Positions 7,738 to 16,087 of a stretch of 64,000 nt of DNA are shown here, in pieces. Every line of letters starts with the position of its first letter. Within the stretch, counting starts at the first letter, position 1. The position numbers and the translations under genes are program-made. The stretch is taken from positions 1-64,000 of the forward strand of contig JAFZVV010000013.1 of assembly GCA_017617615.1 (NCBI GenBank), given 5' to 3'. Source of the stretch: Prevotella sp. Its GTDB lineage: Bacteria > Bacteroidota > Bacteroidia > Bacteroidales > Bacteroidaceae. The notes under the pieces were generated by a model. The model ran no database searches and was not told the origin of the DNA. It saw nothing but the letters and a program-made list of their open reading frames with translations.

Positions 7738-9837
7738 TCAGGAGATGGCTCCCCAGTTGATATTGGTCTTGCGGAGGGCATTCAGGCGTTTCCACAGCAT
7801 TTCGTGGGTGGCGCTATCACAGGTGGGGTCTTCATTGATGATGCGTTGGGCGGTGTCGCGTGCCAGTTGCACGATTTGTCCGTCGCGGGCGATGTCGGCT
7901 ATCTTCAGGTCGAACGCCATACCACTCTGCTGTGTGCCTTCGAGGTCGCCCGGTCCACGGAGTTTCAGGTCGGCCTCTGCTATTTCGAACCCATCGTTGG
8001 TGGAGCACATGATGTCGATGCGGCGGCTCGTTTCCTTGCTCATGCTGCGTGTAGTGACGAGGATGCAGAACGACTGGTCGGCACCACGTCCCACGCGTCC
8101 GCGCAGCTGATGGAGTTGTGAGAGTCCGAAGCGCTGGGCATCGATGATGACCATCACCGAAGCGTTGGGCACGTTGACTCCTACCTCTATCACGGTGGTG
8201 GCCACGAGAATCTGTGTCTCGCCGCTCACGAACTTCCTCATCTCCTCTTCCTTTTCCTGTGGCTTCATCCTGCCGTGCACTTTGCTCAGTCGGAACTCGG
8301 AGAACACCTCGCTCATCAGCGCGAAGCCGTCTTCGAGGTTGCGCAGGTCGATGTTCTCGCTCTCGGTGATGAGGGGGTAGACGATATACACCTGGCGGCC
8401 CGCCACGATTTGGCGGCGGATGCCCTGGTAGAGACTGTTGAGCTGGTCGTCGTATTTATGTTGTGTATACACGGGCTTGCGGCCGGGAGGCAACTCATCG
8501 ATCACACTCACGTCGAGGTCACCGTAGATGGTCATGGCAAGGGTGCGGGGAATGGGGGTGGCGGTCATCACCAGCACATGGGGAGGGTTCTGGCTCTTGC
8601 TCCACAGACGGGCACGCTGTTCCACGCCGAAACGGTGCTGTTCGTCGATGATGGCAAGGCCCAGGCGCAGGAACTGCACGTTGTCCTCGATGACGGCATG
8701 GGTGCCCACGAGGATGTTCACGGTGCCGTCGACAAGTCCGTCGAGCACCTCTTGCCTGCGCTTCCCCTTCACGATGCCGGTAAGCAGTTCCACGCGGATG
8801 TCCATGCCACGGAGGAATGCATTGATGGTGCTGAGGTGCTGTTCGGCGAGGATTTCGGTGGGAGCCATCATGCACACCTGATAGCCGTTGTCGATGGCGA
8901 TGAGGGCGGAGAGGAGTGCCACGAGGGTCTTGCCCGACCCCACGTCGCCCTGCAGCAGGCGGTTCATCTGGCGACCGCTCTTCATGTCACCGTGAATCTC
9001 GCGCACCACACGTTTCTGGGCGTTGGTGAGTGCGAAGGGCAGGTGTTGGGCATAGAATTCGTTGAAATGCCTGCCAATGCGGTTGAGCACGTATCCACGG
9101 TATTTGCGGCGCTGGTCGCTGGCATAGCGAAGGATGTTGAGTTGCACGTAGAATAGTTCCTCGAACTTCAGCCGCATCTTCGCGTGGTCGAGTTCGGAGG
9201 CATCCTGGGGATGGTGGATGAGGCGTAGTGCTGCGTCGCGTGAGATGAGGTGCAGGGGATTGGTGATGTAGGGCGGCAGCGTCTCCTCCAGGGGAGAGGG
9301 CAGCCGGTCGAGGACACCGCGGATGATGCGCTCCATGGCACGCGACGTCATGCCCGATTTCTTCATCCTTTCGGTGGTGTGATAATGGGGATGCATGCCC
9401 ATGGCCGACAGTTGGGCAGTGGCTGCCGGCTCTATCTCGGGATGGGTGACCTGGAAGCGGCCGTTGAAGACCGTGGGACGGCCGAAGACGATGTATTCCT
9501 CGTTTTCCTTGTATTGCTTGAGCACATACTGCGCCCCTGAGAACCATACCAGGTCTACCACGCCGTAGCCGTCGCTGAAATGAGCCACGAGCCGTTTCTT
9601 GCGTCTGCCGTTGTCGAAGGTCTCGAAACTGAGGATGCGGCCTTTCAGTTGGATGAACGGCATGCTCTCGAGCAACTCGTTGGAACGGTATATCCTACGT
9701 CTGTCGACATATTTGTAGGGATAATACTCCAACAGCTGCCCGAAAGTATCTATGCCCAGTTCCTTGCTCAGCAGTTCCTTGCGTTTCGGACCTACTCCTG
9801 GGGCAAACTTCACGTCTTGGCTCAGCAGGTCGTACAT
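7738..9837 (-). CDS. recG: ATP-dependent DNA helicase RecG
   Basis: 699 residues, the normal RecG length. The N-terminal wedge/OB domain (about 1-180) is followed by the superfamily 2 helicase core: Walker A GDVGSGKT at 297-304, motif II DEQH at 398-401, motif VI QLRGRVGRG in the second RecA lobe, and the RecG-specific C-terminal region. RecG regresses stalled replication forks and processes Holliday and R-loop structures. The start codon ATG (9835-9837) directly abuts the stop codon of the upstream DJ-1 family gene with no gap, so the two are co-transcribed and probably translationally coupled. Confidence 0.97.
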   Translation of the reverse strand: MYDLLSQDVKFAPGVGPKRKELLSKELGIDTFGQLLEYYPYKYVDRRRIYRSNELLESMPFIQLKGRILSFETFDNGRRKKRLVAHFSDGYGVVDLVWFSGAQYVLKQYKENEEYIVFGRPTVFNGRFQVTHPEIEPAATAQLSAMGMHPHYHTTERMKKSGMTSRAMERIIRGVLDRLPSPLEETLPPYITNPLHLISRDAALRLIHHPQDASELDHAKMRLKFEELFYVQLNILRYASDQRRKYRGYVLNRIGRHFNEFYAQHLPFALTNAQKRVVREIHGDMKSGRQMNRLLQGDVGSGKTLVALLSALIAIDNGYQVCMMAPTEILAEQHLSTINAFLRGMDIRVELLTGIVKGKRRQEVLDGLVDGTVNILVGTHAVIEDNVQFLRLGLAIIDEQHRFGVEQRARLWSKSQNPPHVLVMTATPIPRTLAMTIYGDLDVSVIDELPPGRKPVYTQHKYDDQLNSLYQGIRRQIVAGRQVYIVYPLITESENIDLRNLEDGFALMSEVFSEFRLSKVHGRMKPQEKEEEMRKFVSGETQILVATTVIEVGVNVPNASVMVIIDAQRFGLSQLHQLRGRVGRGADQSFCILVTTRSMSKETSRRIDIMCSTNDGFEIAEADLKLRGPGDLEGTQQSGMAFDLKIADIARDGQIVQLARDTAQRIINEDPTCDSATHEMLWKRLNALRKTNINWGAIS

Positions 9838-10410
9838 CTACTCAGGCTTGCATTCCATCAGGTGTAAGTATTGCATCTTCTTCTGTAAGGCGTGCACGGC
9901 ATCGTCGCCGACGAAGAAAGAGAGAATCCGGTAGGCATAGGGCAACGAGGCGCCGGGACCCTCGCCGGTGATGATATTACCGTCGACGGTCACCAGGTCA
10001 GCGGTGAATTCAGCTCCTTCGAGATACACCTCGAAGCCGGGAGAGCAGGTGGCACGGCGCCCGCGCAGCAGTCCAAGGCTGCCCAGCACCATCGGTGCGG
10101 CACAGATGGCACCGATGCGGCCACCGCGCTCGGCGTGCGACAACAGCAAGAGGCGGAGACCCTCATGGTTGTTGAGGTTCACCGACCCCGGCATGCCGCC
10201 GGGAAGCAAAAGCATGTCGGCATCGGCGAAATCGCTCTCGTCGAACAACATGTCGGCCTTTACCGTGATGCCATGCGACGATTCCACCCACAGTGTGCCG
10301 CTCACGCTCACGGTGCTCACTTCCTGTCCGCCGCGGCGGAGGATATCTACGGGTGCCAGGGCTTCTATTTCCTCGAAGCCATTGGCCATGAAAACATATA
10401 TCTTTGCCAT
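9838..10410 (-). CDS. DJ-1/PfpI/YajL family protein
   Basis: 190 residues, cytoplasmic. The nucleophile-elbow cysteine is Cys103 in GAICAAP and the partner acid is Glu14 in NGFEEIEA, the layout of the YajL/ThiJ branch. Other conserved features are LLLPGGMPG (68-75) and an ITGEGPGAS loop, where the glycines shape the active site. Members act as glyoxalase/deglycase-like or redox chaperone proteins; the exact activity is debated for the whole family. First gene of a two-gene unit with recG. Confidence 0.92.
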   Translation of the reverse strand: MAKIYVFMANGFEEIEALAPVDILRRGGQEVSTVSVSGTLWVESSHGITVKADMLFDESDFADADMLLLPGGMPGSVNLNNHEGLRLLLLSHAERGGRIGAICAAPMVLGSLGLLRGRRATCSPGFEVYLEGAEFTADLVTVDGNIITGEGPGASLPYAYRILSFFVGDDAVHALQKKMQYLHLMECKPE

Positions 10411-10464
10411 ATTGTGGAATAGTGTTGATGTTCAGGTATGCTAACTCCCTTTTAATTCCCTGGA

Positions 10465-10496
10465 AAAATAAACGGCCAAAGGCCGCAATTTATTTT
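10465..10496. terminator. Terminator-like hairpin in the DJ-1 leader region
   Basis: A CGGCC/GGCCG core (10473-10477, 10481-10485; 3-nt loop) is extended by an outer AAAATAAA/TTTATTTT stem (10465-10472, 10489-10496) with a 3-nt bulge. Transcripts from the minus-strand -7 box at 10527-10534 would cross it before the DJ-1 start, so it could attenuate that operon. Structure is seen; function is inferred. Confidence 0.4.
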
Positions 10497-10526
10497 ATCT
10501 TTAGTTTTTCGTTTTTTTCGTGATGC

Positions 10527-10534
10527 CAAAATTA
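10527..10534 (-). promoter_or_regulatory. Candidate -7 box for the DJ-1/recG operon
   Basis: Minus-strand TAATTTTG, about 117 bp upstream of the DJ-1 start codon. Confidence 0.4.
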
Positions 10535-10607
10535 CAAAAAAAAATCCATTTTCCCGCTCTTCTGCATACTTTTGCGACAATCTTTCTTCGTTTTCGGCGA
10601 AATGATG

Positions 10608-10615
10608 TAATTTTG
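10608..10615 (+). promoter_or_regulatory. -7 promoter box for the nadK-ABC exporter unit
   Basis: TAATTTTG, 19 bp before the NAD kinase start codon; a TTCG at 10587-10590 could be a weak -33 element. Confidence 0.5.
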
Positions 10616-10634
10616 TGGCCTAATTCACTTTGCC

Positions 10635-11522
10635 ATGCCGCAGAAAAAACTGAGATTCGCCATCTTCGGCAATATCTACCAAGCCAAGAAGTCGGTGTCG
10701 ATACAGAAAATCCTCTCCTTCCTCTCCGAGAAGAAGGCAGTGGTGTGTGTCGACAGGGAGTTCTACGAGTTTCTCACCAATGGCCTGCACATCGACGTGA
10801 AGGTGGACAGGGTGTTCGAGGGCGATGACTTCGAGGCCGACTACGTCATTTCCATGGGAGGCGACGGTACGTTTCTCAAGGCAGCAAGCAGGGTAGGGGC
10901 CAAGGGCATACCCATCGTCGGTGTGAACATGGGCAGGCTGGGTTTCCTCGCCGACGTGGGACCGTCGGAGATTGAACATGCCCTGTCTGCCATCTATGCC
11001 GGCGACTACAAGATAGAGGAGCATGTGGCCATCATGGTGGAGACCGAGGGGGTGAGCCACATTGCCGGCTGCCCCTATGCGCTCAACGACATCGCCGTGC
11101 TGAAACGCGACAACGCCTCGATGATCAGCATTCGTACTGCCATCAATGGCGAGCATCTCGTCAATTACCTGGCCGATGGACTCATTGTCAGCACGCCAAC
11201 GGGAAGCACGGCCTATTCGCTGTCGAACGGCGGACCAATCATAGCGCCACAGGCAGGCGTGCTCTGCCTCTCTCCCGTAGCACCGCACAGCCTCAATGTC
11301 AGACCCATCGTTGTGCCCGACGACGCGGTGGTGAGGTTGCGTGTGGAGAGCCGCAATCACAATTTCCTCGTGGCCATCGACGGCAGATCGGAGAAGTGTG
11401 CCGAAGGCACTACGCTCACCATCCGCAAGGCACCCTATCAAGTGAGAATCATCAAACGCAACACCCACAAGTATTTCCACACGTTGAGGGAGAAGATGAT
11501 GTGGGGAGCAGATACAAGATAA
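10635..11522 (+). CDS. nadK: NAD kinase
   Basis: 295 residues. The diacylglycerol kinase-like fold is marked by GGDGT (75-79), whose Asp is the catalytic base, the NAD-binding NDIAV segment near 155, and the TPTGSTAYSLSNGGPI loop near 190-205. The enzyme phosphorylates the 2'-hydroxyl of NAD to make NADP in the cytoplasm. Length and motifs are normal. The ABC exporter gene follows after 7 bp, so the two are almost certainly in one transcript. Confidence 0.97.
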   Translation: MPQKKLRFAIFGNIYQAKKSVSIQKILSFLSEKKAVVCVDREFYEFLTNGLHIDVKVDRVFEGDDFEADYVISMGGDGTFLKAASRVGAKGIPIVGVNMGRLGFLADVGPSEIEHALSAIYAGDYKIEEHVAIMVETEGVSHIAGCPYALNDIAVLKRDNASMISIRTAINGEHLVNYLADGLIVSTPTGSTAYSLSNGGPIIAPQAGVLCLSPVAPHSLNVRPIVVPDDAVVRLRVESRNHNFLVAIDGRSEKCAEGTTLTIRKAPYQVRIIKRNTHKYFHTLREKMMWGADTR

Positions 11523-11529
11523 CATAGAC

Positions 11530-13206
11530 ATGTTCAAGAAATTCAAGGAATATTTTGCAACGAAGGACAGTGCCTTCACTGCGAAAGAAATCATGAAATG
11601 GCTATGGGCAGCATGGAAGGGCAACCGTTTCCAGGCTGTGCTCAACGCCACGCTGGGACTCTTGGCCGTGGTCGTGAGCCTCGCCTCGGTGTGGTCGTTG
11701 CAGAACGCCATCGATATCGCTGCCCACTCCAAGCCAGGAAACCTCTACTGGGCAGTAGGCATCATGGGTATTCTCGTTTTGTGCAATTTCGCCATCAACA
11801 TCTCCGCGGTGTGGGTGAAGAACATCCTGGGCATCAAGGCAAGGAACCGCATGCAGCAGCGTATGCTCGACAGGATACTCAAGTCGGAGTGGCACAGCAA
11901 GGAGAAGCGGCATAGTGGTGATGTCATCAACCGCTTGGAGACGGACGTCAACCATGTCATCAACTTCCTTACCGAGGTGTTGCCCAGTTCGGTGTCTACC
12001 GTAGCCATGTTTCTTGGTGCCTTCGGCTATCTCTTCGTGCTCGACAAGTATCTCTCGCTCATCATCGTGGGCATGCTGCCCGTGGTGGTGCTCCTGAGCA
12101 GGGTATACATGAAGAAGATGAGGTCGCTCACCAGGGAAGTGAGAGACTCCGACAGTAAGGTGCAGAGCGTGCTCACCGAGACGGTGCAGAACCGCATGCT
12201 CATCAAGATCATGGAGAGCGACGATGCCATGGTCGACAAACTGGAGGAGACGCAGAGTGAATTGCGCCAGAAGGTGGTGAAACGCACATGGTTCTCGGTG
12301 GCAGCCAACTTCATCCTCAATTTCGGGTTCTCGCTGGGATATCTCATCGCCTTCCTCTGGAGTGCCCTCAGGTTGTCGCACCACACCATCACCTTCGGTG
12401 GCATGACGGCATTCCTGCAACTGGTGAACCGTGTGCAGGTGCCTGCCAAGAACCTCACCCGGCTCGTGCCGCAGTTCGTGCAGGTGTTCACTGCTGCCGA
12501 GCGTCTGATGGAACTGGAGGAGAACCCCCTCGAGGAGCAGGGCTCGCCGATATATGTGAAGGCACCTTGTGGCATCCGGATGACAAACGTGAACTTCGCC
12601 TATGAGGAGAGTCCGGGAAATGTCATCGACAACTTGTCGTTTGACTTCAAGCCAGGCAGTTGCACGGCCATTCTCGGTGAGACGGGAGCCGGAAAGACCA
12701 CCCTTGTGAGGATGATTCTCGCGCTGATGCGTCCACAGAGTGGTGAGGTGGAGATTTACAACAAGCACATGCATAAGAAACTGTCACCTCGCATGCGTTG
12801 CAATTTCGTTTATGTGCCACAGGGGAACACGCTGCTCAGCGGAACCATCCGCGACAATCTGCGCCTGGGCAAGCTCGATGCTACCGAAGAGGAGATGAAG
12901 GAGGCGCTGCTGAAGAGCTGTGCCGACTTCGTGATGGAGTTGCCCGAGGGTCTCGACACCGTCTGCTCGGAGTCGGGTGGCGGACTGAGTGAGGGACAGG
13001 CACAGCGTATCGCCATCGCCCGCGCGCTGTTGCGCGACAGGTCGATCATGCTCTTCGACGAGGCCACGAGTGCCCTCGACCCCGATACGGAGCGCCGTCT
13101 ACTCCAGAACATTCTGGAAAGTCATGACAAGACGGTGATCTTCATCACACACCGTCCCGCCGTCGTCGACTATTGCGACCAGACCTTGAAAGTAGAGAAA
13201 ATCTAA
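11530..13206 (+). CDS. ABC exporter, fused permease and ATPase (MsbA-like type)
   Basis: 558 residues. The N-terminal half holds a six-helix type I exporter membrane domain (hydrophobic segments roughly 35-60, 70-95, 150-205, 265-290). The ATPase domain starts near 345 and has Walker A GETGAGKTT near 385, the signature LSEGQAQRIAIARALL (variant of LSGGQ), Walker B IMLFDEATSALD and the H-loop ITH. It should work as a homodimer or with a partner to export lipids, drugs or peptides across the inner membrane. Substrate unknown; linkage to nadK gives no clue. Ends just before a very strong terminator. Confidence 0.92.
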   Translation: MFKKFKEYFATKDSAFTAKEIMKWLWAAWKGNRFQAVLNATLGLLAVVVSLASVWSLQNAIDIAAHSKPGNLYWAVGIMGILVLCNFAINISAVWVKNILGIKARNRMQQRMLDRILKSEWHSKEKRHSGDVINRLETDVNHVINFLTEVLPSSVSTVAMFLGAFGYLFVLDKYLSLIIVGMLPVVVLLSRVYMKKMRSLTREVRDSDSKVQSVLTETVQNRMLIKIMESDDAMVDKLEETQSELRQKVVKRTWFSVAANFILNFGFSLGYLIAFLWSALRLSHHTITFGGMTAFLQLVNRVQVPAKNLTRLVPQFVQVFTAAERLMELEENPLEEQGSPIYVKAPCGIRMTNVNFAYEESPGNVIDNLSFDFKPGSCTAILGETGAGKTTLVRMILALMRPQSGEVEIYNKHMHKKLSPRMRCNFVYVPQGNTLLSGTIRDNLRLGKLDATEEEMKEALLKSCADFVMELPEGLDTVCSESGGGLSEGQAQRIAIARALLRDRSIMLFDEATSALDPDTERRLLQNILESHDKTVIFITHRPAVVDYCDQTLKVEKI

Positions 13207-13225
13207 GCGAGTTGAGCTTCAACAT

Positions 13226-13264
13226 AAAAAAGGCGTATGTGGCATGACCACATACGCCTTTTTT
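13226..13264. terminator. Strong bidirectional terminator after the ABC exporter
   Basis: Perfect 17-bp stem (13226-13242 with 13248-13264), 5-nt loop, six A on the left arm and six T on the right arm. It begins 20 bp after the exporter stop codon. Confidence 0.92.
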
Positions 13265-13276
13265 AGAGGAATCCCC

Positions 13277-13366
13277 TCAATTTTCAATTTTCAATCTTCA
13301 ATTTTCAATCTTCAATTTCCAATTTTCAATCTTCAATTTCCAATTTTTAATCTTCAATTTCCAATC
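13277..13366. repeat. Degenerate CAATTTTCAATCTT tandem repeat
   Basis: About 90 bp made of repeated units of the form TCAATTTTCAATCT and TCAATTTCCAAT with 6-14 bp periods. The stop codon of the minus-strand phosphatase gene (13354-13356) is inside the array, so the repeat runs into the coding end. No dyad symmetry or spacer structure, hence not CRISPR. Confidence 0.75.
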
Positions 13367-14619
13367 GCCTTACACCGTTGGGTATAGAACTGACGGAATT
13401 CCGACCATTTGTAATAAGGGTAGTTGTCGGTAGGCACGGGGAGGGTGGCCTCGACACCGTTGAGGAGACACTTTACGAGGATATCGTCGGAGCGTTTCTT
13501 CCCACGGTAGAAAATCAATTGAATGTTGGAGGCCTTGCAGGTCTGCCAGTTCTGGTAGCAGTTCTTCACCTCGTAGGGGTCTTCGGGGTCACGGTCGGCA
13601 CCATTGATGCCCATGAGGACGGTGAGCGGTCCGATGCAGGTGTCGTGGCCGAAGCGCAGGTCTGCCACATGGTCACTGCTGCCCTGAATCACGGCATCGG
13701 CTTTCTTGATGATGTCTTCCAGGATGGGAATCATCTCGTATTGTGGGCCGAAGACCCAGGAGTAGGAACCGAGGTTGGACCCTTCCCATTGATTGGCTAT
13801 CTCCTCGTCGGTGATGATGTTGCCCATCAATCCCTCGTGGTTGATGCTGGGTAGAGTGGTGTAGAGGCTGATGAGGTCGCCCGCCAGACGGCCGGGGCTC
13901 TTTCGCAGCCCCTCGATGCTGGTGAATACCCGTGAGATGACTTTTTGACGGAGGGAATTGTCACCATGAATCTGGTCGCGGTTTTTCTCGTAGCGCGGCT
14001 TTACCCTGGGGAATTCGCGTTTCAAGGGGTTCTGCTTGTCGGTGGGCACCACGCCGTCGAGGGTGAAGCGTGAGGACTGCTCACGGATTTCGATTTTCGG
14101 GTTGCACTGCACGAGTTCCTGGCAGAATGCCGACATGCTCAGCACGCAGCGTCCCGACAGCGAGGCGATGGCGAGCACGTTGCCGCCTTTCTTGAACACC
14201 TCGGGGAAACTGTTGTACATCACGCGGGCGATGCCCTGGTGCTGTTCCCATCCGAGCTGTGTCAGTTCGCTCACCCCTGTCATCAGCTCGTCCTTGCATG
14301 CCATGAACCGTTTGTAGAACGCTTCCCCTTCATCAGTGAGGAGATGTTTGTCATGGGCGTCGGTGAGCAGGGTATCGAGGTCGAGATAGAGTTTGTCGGT
14401 CCAGTAGTAACGTGAGCCATGACGGGCATAATGGCTGATGTAGAACGGTTTGTAGCCTCGTGGTGCCTTCGTCTGCTTCACGGTGGTGAAATGATAGGGA
14501 TAGTCATTGCCGTAGGCTTTTCTGGGGTCGGCCTTGAGTTGCTCGAGGGCAGAAGTGGCTTGTGCCCATGTCGTCAGGGCAGCGAAAGTCAGGATGAGGA
14601 TAGATAGTAATCTTTTCAT
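13354..14619 (-). CDS. Histidine acid phosphatase (clade 2; phytase/MINPP-like)
   Basis: 421 residues from ATG 14619; an in-frame TTG two codons upstream is less likely. Signal peptide 1-20 (ends TTWAQ). The catalytic RHGSR is at 66-70, with the phosphohistidine His67, and the proton-donor HD pair lies in RFGHDTC late in the protein. The motif RHGSRY and the length suggest a multiple inositol polyphosphate phosphatase (MINPP)-like enzyme, which strips phosphate from phytate, though glucose-1-phosphatase or a general acid phosphatase is possible. Periplasmic or secreted. It follows the GH53 gene by 46 bp on the same strand and may share its transcript. Its stop codon lies inside a simple repeat. 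Confidence 0.88.
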   Translation of the reverse strand: MKRLLSILILTFAALTTWAQATSALEQLKADPRKAYGNDYPYHFTTVKQTKAPRGYKPFYISHYARHGSRYYWTDKLYLDLDTLLTDAHDKHLLTDEGEAFYKRFMACKDELMTGVSELTQLGWEQHQGIARVMYNSFPEVFKKGGNVLAIASLSGRCVLSMSAFCQELVQCNPKIEIREQSSRFTLDGVVPTDKQNPLKREFPRVKPRYEKNRDQIHGDNSLRQKVISRVFTSIEGLRKSPGRLAGDLISLYTTLPSINHEGLMGNIITDEEIANQWEGSNLGSYSWVFGPQYEMIPILEDIIKKADAVIQGSSDHVADLRFGHDTCIGPLTVLMGINGADRDPEDPYEVKNCYQNWQTCKASNIQLIFYRGKKRSDDILVKCLLNGVEATLPVPTDNYPYYKWSEFRQFYTQRCKAIGN

Positions 14620-14665
14620 TTTCAAGGATTATGTAAAGGCGATTGTATTAGGTGTTGTGCTTTGT

Positions 14666-15937
14666 TCATTTCAACATGGTCTTCTTGCCGTTGATGATAT
14701 AGATGCCGGCAGGAAGGTCCTTGAATGATGTGCCGATGAGGCGGCCGTCGATGGTATAGATGGCCTCGGTGGCAGTCTTTGCCTTGTCGAGCTCGTTGAC
14801 GCGCATGTCGCTGTTATTGAAATCTTTCAGTACATAGAGGGCTGGCTCGGCCTTGCCGGTCTGGTTGTCGAAGAGTCCGGCGTTATACCAATCGTCGGTC
14901 ACACGCTGGGTGTTCCAGTTGAGCCCGTATTCATTGGCCTCCATGAACCACCAGAACAGGCCATTGACATTGGCATGGTTGTTGAGTATGCCGATAAGGT
15001 CTTGCGTGAAGGCTTTCTGCCCCTCGCCGTTGATGGGGTAAGTAGAGGAGAGGTCGTAGGCCACGTTGGAGGGTTGCCAGTCGTGGTAGTAGCCCACCTC
15101 TACAATCATGATTTTCTTGTCGGCATAACTGTTCTCCATCTGGGTGAGCGCGCTGTTGAGCGTGCTGAGCGTGCCGTGGTAGTAGGGATAGTACGACAGG
15201 CCGATGATGTCGTAGTCTACCCCGTAGTCTTTCATCTTCTGGTAGAAAGCCTTGAGCACGCTGACGTTCCCCACACGCTCGGTGTGGATGACTACTTGTG
15301 CGGCAGGACATTCCTCGCGGCAGGCCTGGATGGCTTTTTTCAGTAGGGTTGTGAAGCGTGGCCAGTTGGCATCGCTGTTGGTGTAGCACTTCTTCAGTTG
15401 CGATGCGCTGTCGGTGGAGCGTCCCCAAAGCATGCCATAGCTGATTTCGTTGCCCGTCTGGATGAAGTCGGGGGTGGCACCTACGGCTTTCATGGCTTGC
15501 AGCACCTCCTTGGTGTATTCGTAAATCTTGTCGTAGAGCTGGTCGTCGCTGAGGTCGGCCCAGGCAGCAGGGGTCCACTGCTTGGCGGGGTCGGCCCAGG
15601 TGTCGGAATAGTGGAAGTCGAGCATCAGTGCCATACCGGCATCCTTGATCTGCTTACCAAGGGTCTTCACGTATTCCAGGTCTTGTACCACCCCTTGTCC
15701 TTGATGGTCGGCAGGAGCGTTCTCGGGGTTGACAAACAAGCGTACGCGCATGGCGTTCATGCCTTGCTCGCCAAAATAGGGGAGCAGGCTGGTGATGGGT
15801 GTGCCGTCGGTGGCAAAGTATTTTGCGCCGTGCGATTCATAGGAAGGCAACAACGAAATGTCGCCGCCAACATACTTGTTGTCGGCCAGGAGAGGAAGGG
15901 TGATGAAACAGAGGATAAGGGTGTAAAGCTTTCTCAT
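14666..15937 (-). CDS. GH53 endo-beta-1,4-galactanase, secreted, with C-terminal sorting-like tail
   Basis: 423 residues from ATG 15937 (the frame extends upstream without signal-peptide character). Signal peptide 1-18. The (beta/alpha)8 domain fits GH53: acid/base Glu164 in QTGNEISYG and nucleophile Glu280 in IMIVEVGYY. GH53 enzymes cut beta-1,4-galactan in type I arabinogalactan of pectin. The last 30 or so residues (IYTIDGRLIG, then LPAGIYIINGKK) resemble the short C-terminal tails shared with the amylase and the CBM protein in this window, possibly a type IX secretion signal. Its position next to starch genes is odd, because galactan is not a starch component. Followed by the phosphatase gene. 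Confidence 0.92.
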   Translation of the reverse strand: MRKLYTLILCFITLPLLADNKYVGGDISLLPSYESHGAKYFATDGTPITSLLPYFGEQGMNAMRVRLFVNPENAPADHQGQGVVQDLEYVKTLGKQIKDAGMALMLDFHYSDTWADPAKQWTPAAWADLSDDQLYDKIYEYTKEVLQAMKAVGATPDFIQTGNEISYGMLWGRSTDSASQLKKCYTNSDANWPRFTTLLKKAIQACREECPAAQVVIHTERVGNVSVLKAFYQKMKDYGVDYDIIGLSYYPYYHGTLSTLNSALTQMENSYADKKIMIVEVGYYHDWQPSNVAYDLSSTYPINGEGQKAFTQDLIGILNNHANVNGLFWWFMEANEYGLNWNTQRVTDDWYNAGLFDNQTGKAEPALYVLKDFNNSDMRVNELDKAKTATEAIYTIDGRLIGTSFKDLPAGIYIINGKKTMLK

Positions 15938-15969
15938 GATTACATTGGGTGTTGTATGTTTGCAGACTG

Positions 15970-15977
15970 CGAAAATA
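15970..15977 (-). promoter_or_regulatory. Candidate -7 box for the GH53-phosphatase unit
   Basis: Minus-strand TATTTTCG (one mismatch to TAnnTTTG), 32 bp upstream of the GH53 start. No TGCAAACG operator is present here, unlike the amylase promoter. Confidence 0.35.
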
Positions 15978-16021
15978 CCGATTTCTTGTGAGAAAAGCAA
16001 ATTTTGGGTCTTTTATCTTTT

Positions 16022-16065
16022 GGCATAAAAAGAAAATAGGCCCTATAGTTGACTATAGAGCCTAT
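16022..16065 (-). terminator. Terminator after the alpha-amylase gene
   Basis: Arms 16036-16049 and 16052-16065 pair with a single mismatch around a small loop; on the minus strand the hairpin is followed by a T-rich tract (complement of 16022-16035). It separates the amylase from the GH53 unit. Confidence 0.75.
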
Positions 16066-16087
16066 ATGGATGGTTTATGCAAATGGC

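Noticed and set aside
8275..9156. Plus-strand open frame inside recG
   Set aside because: Antisense shadow of a certain recG gene; composition and lack of motifs argue against coding.
13277..13366. CRISPR array or mobile-element end
   Set aside because: A low-complexity tandem repeat without spacers, target-site duplication or transposase.
13354..15937. GH53 as part of a pectic galactan PUL
   Set aside because: No galactan-type SusCD pair, GH2 or GH43 gene lies nearby; the adjacent PUL is of the starch type.
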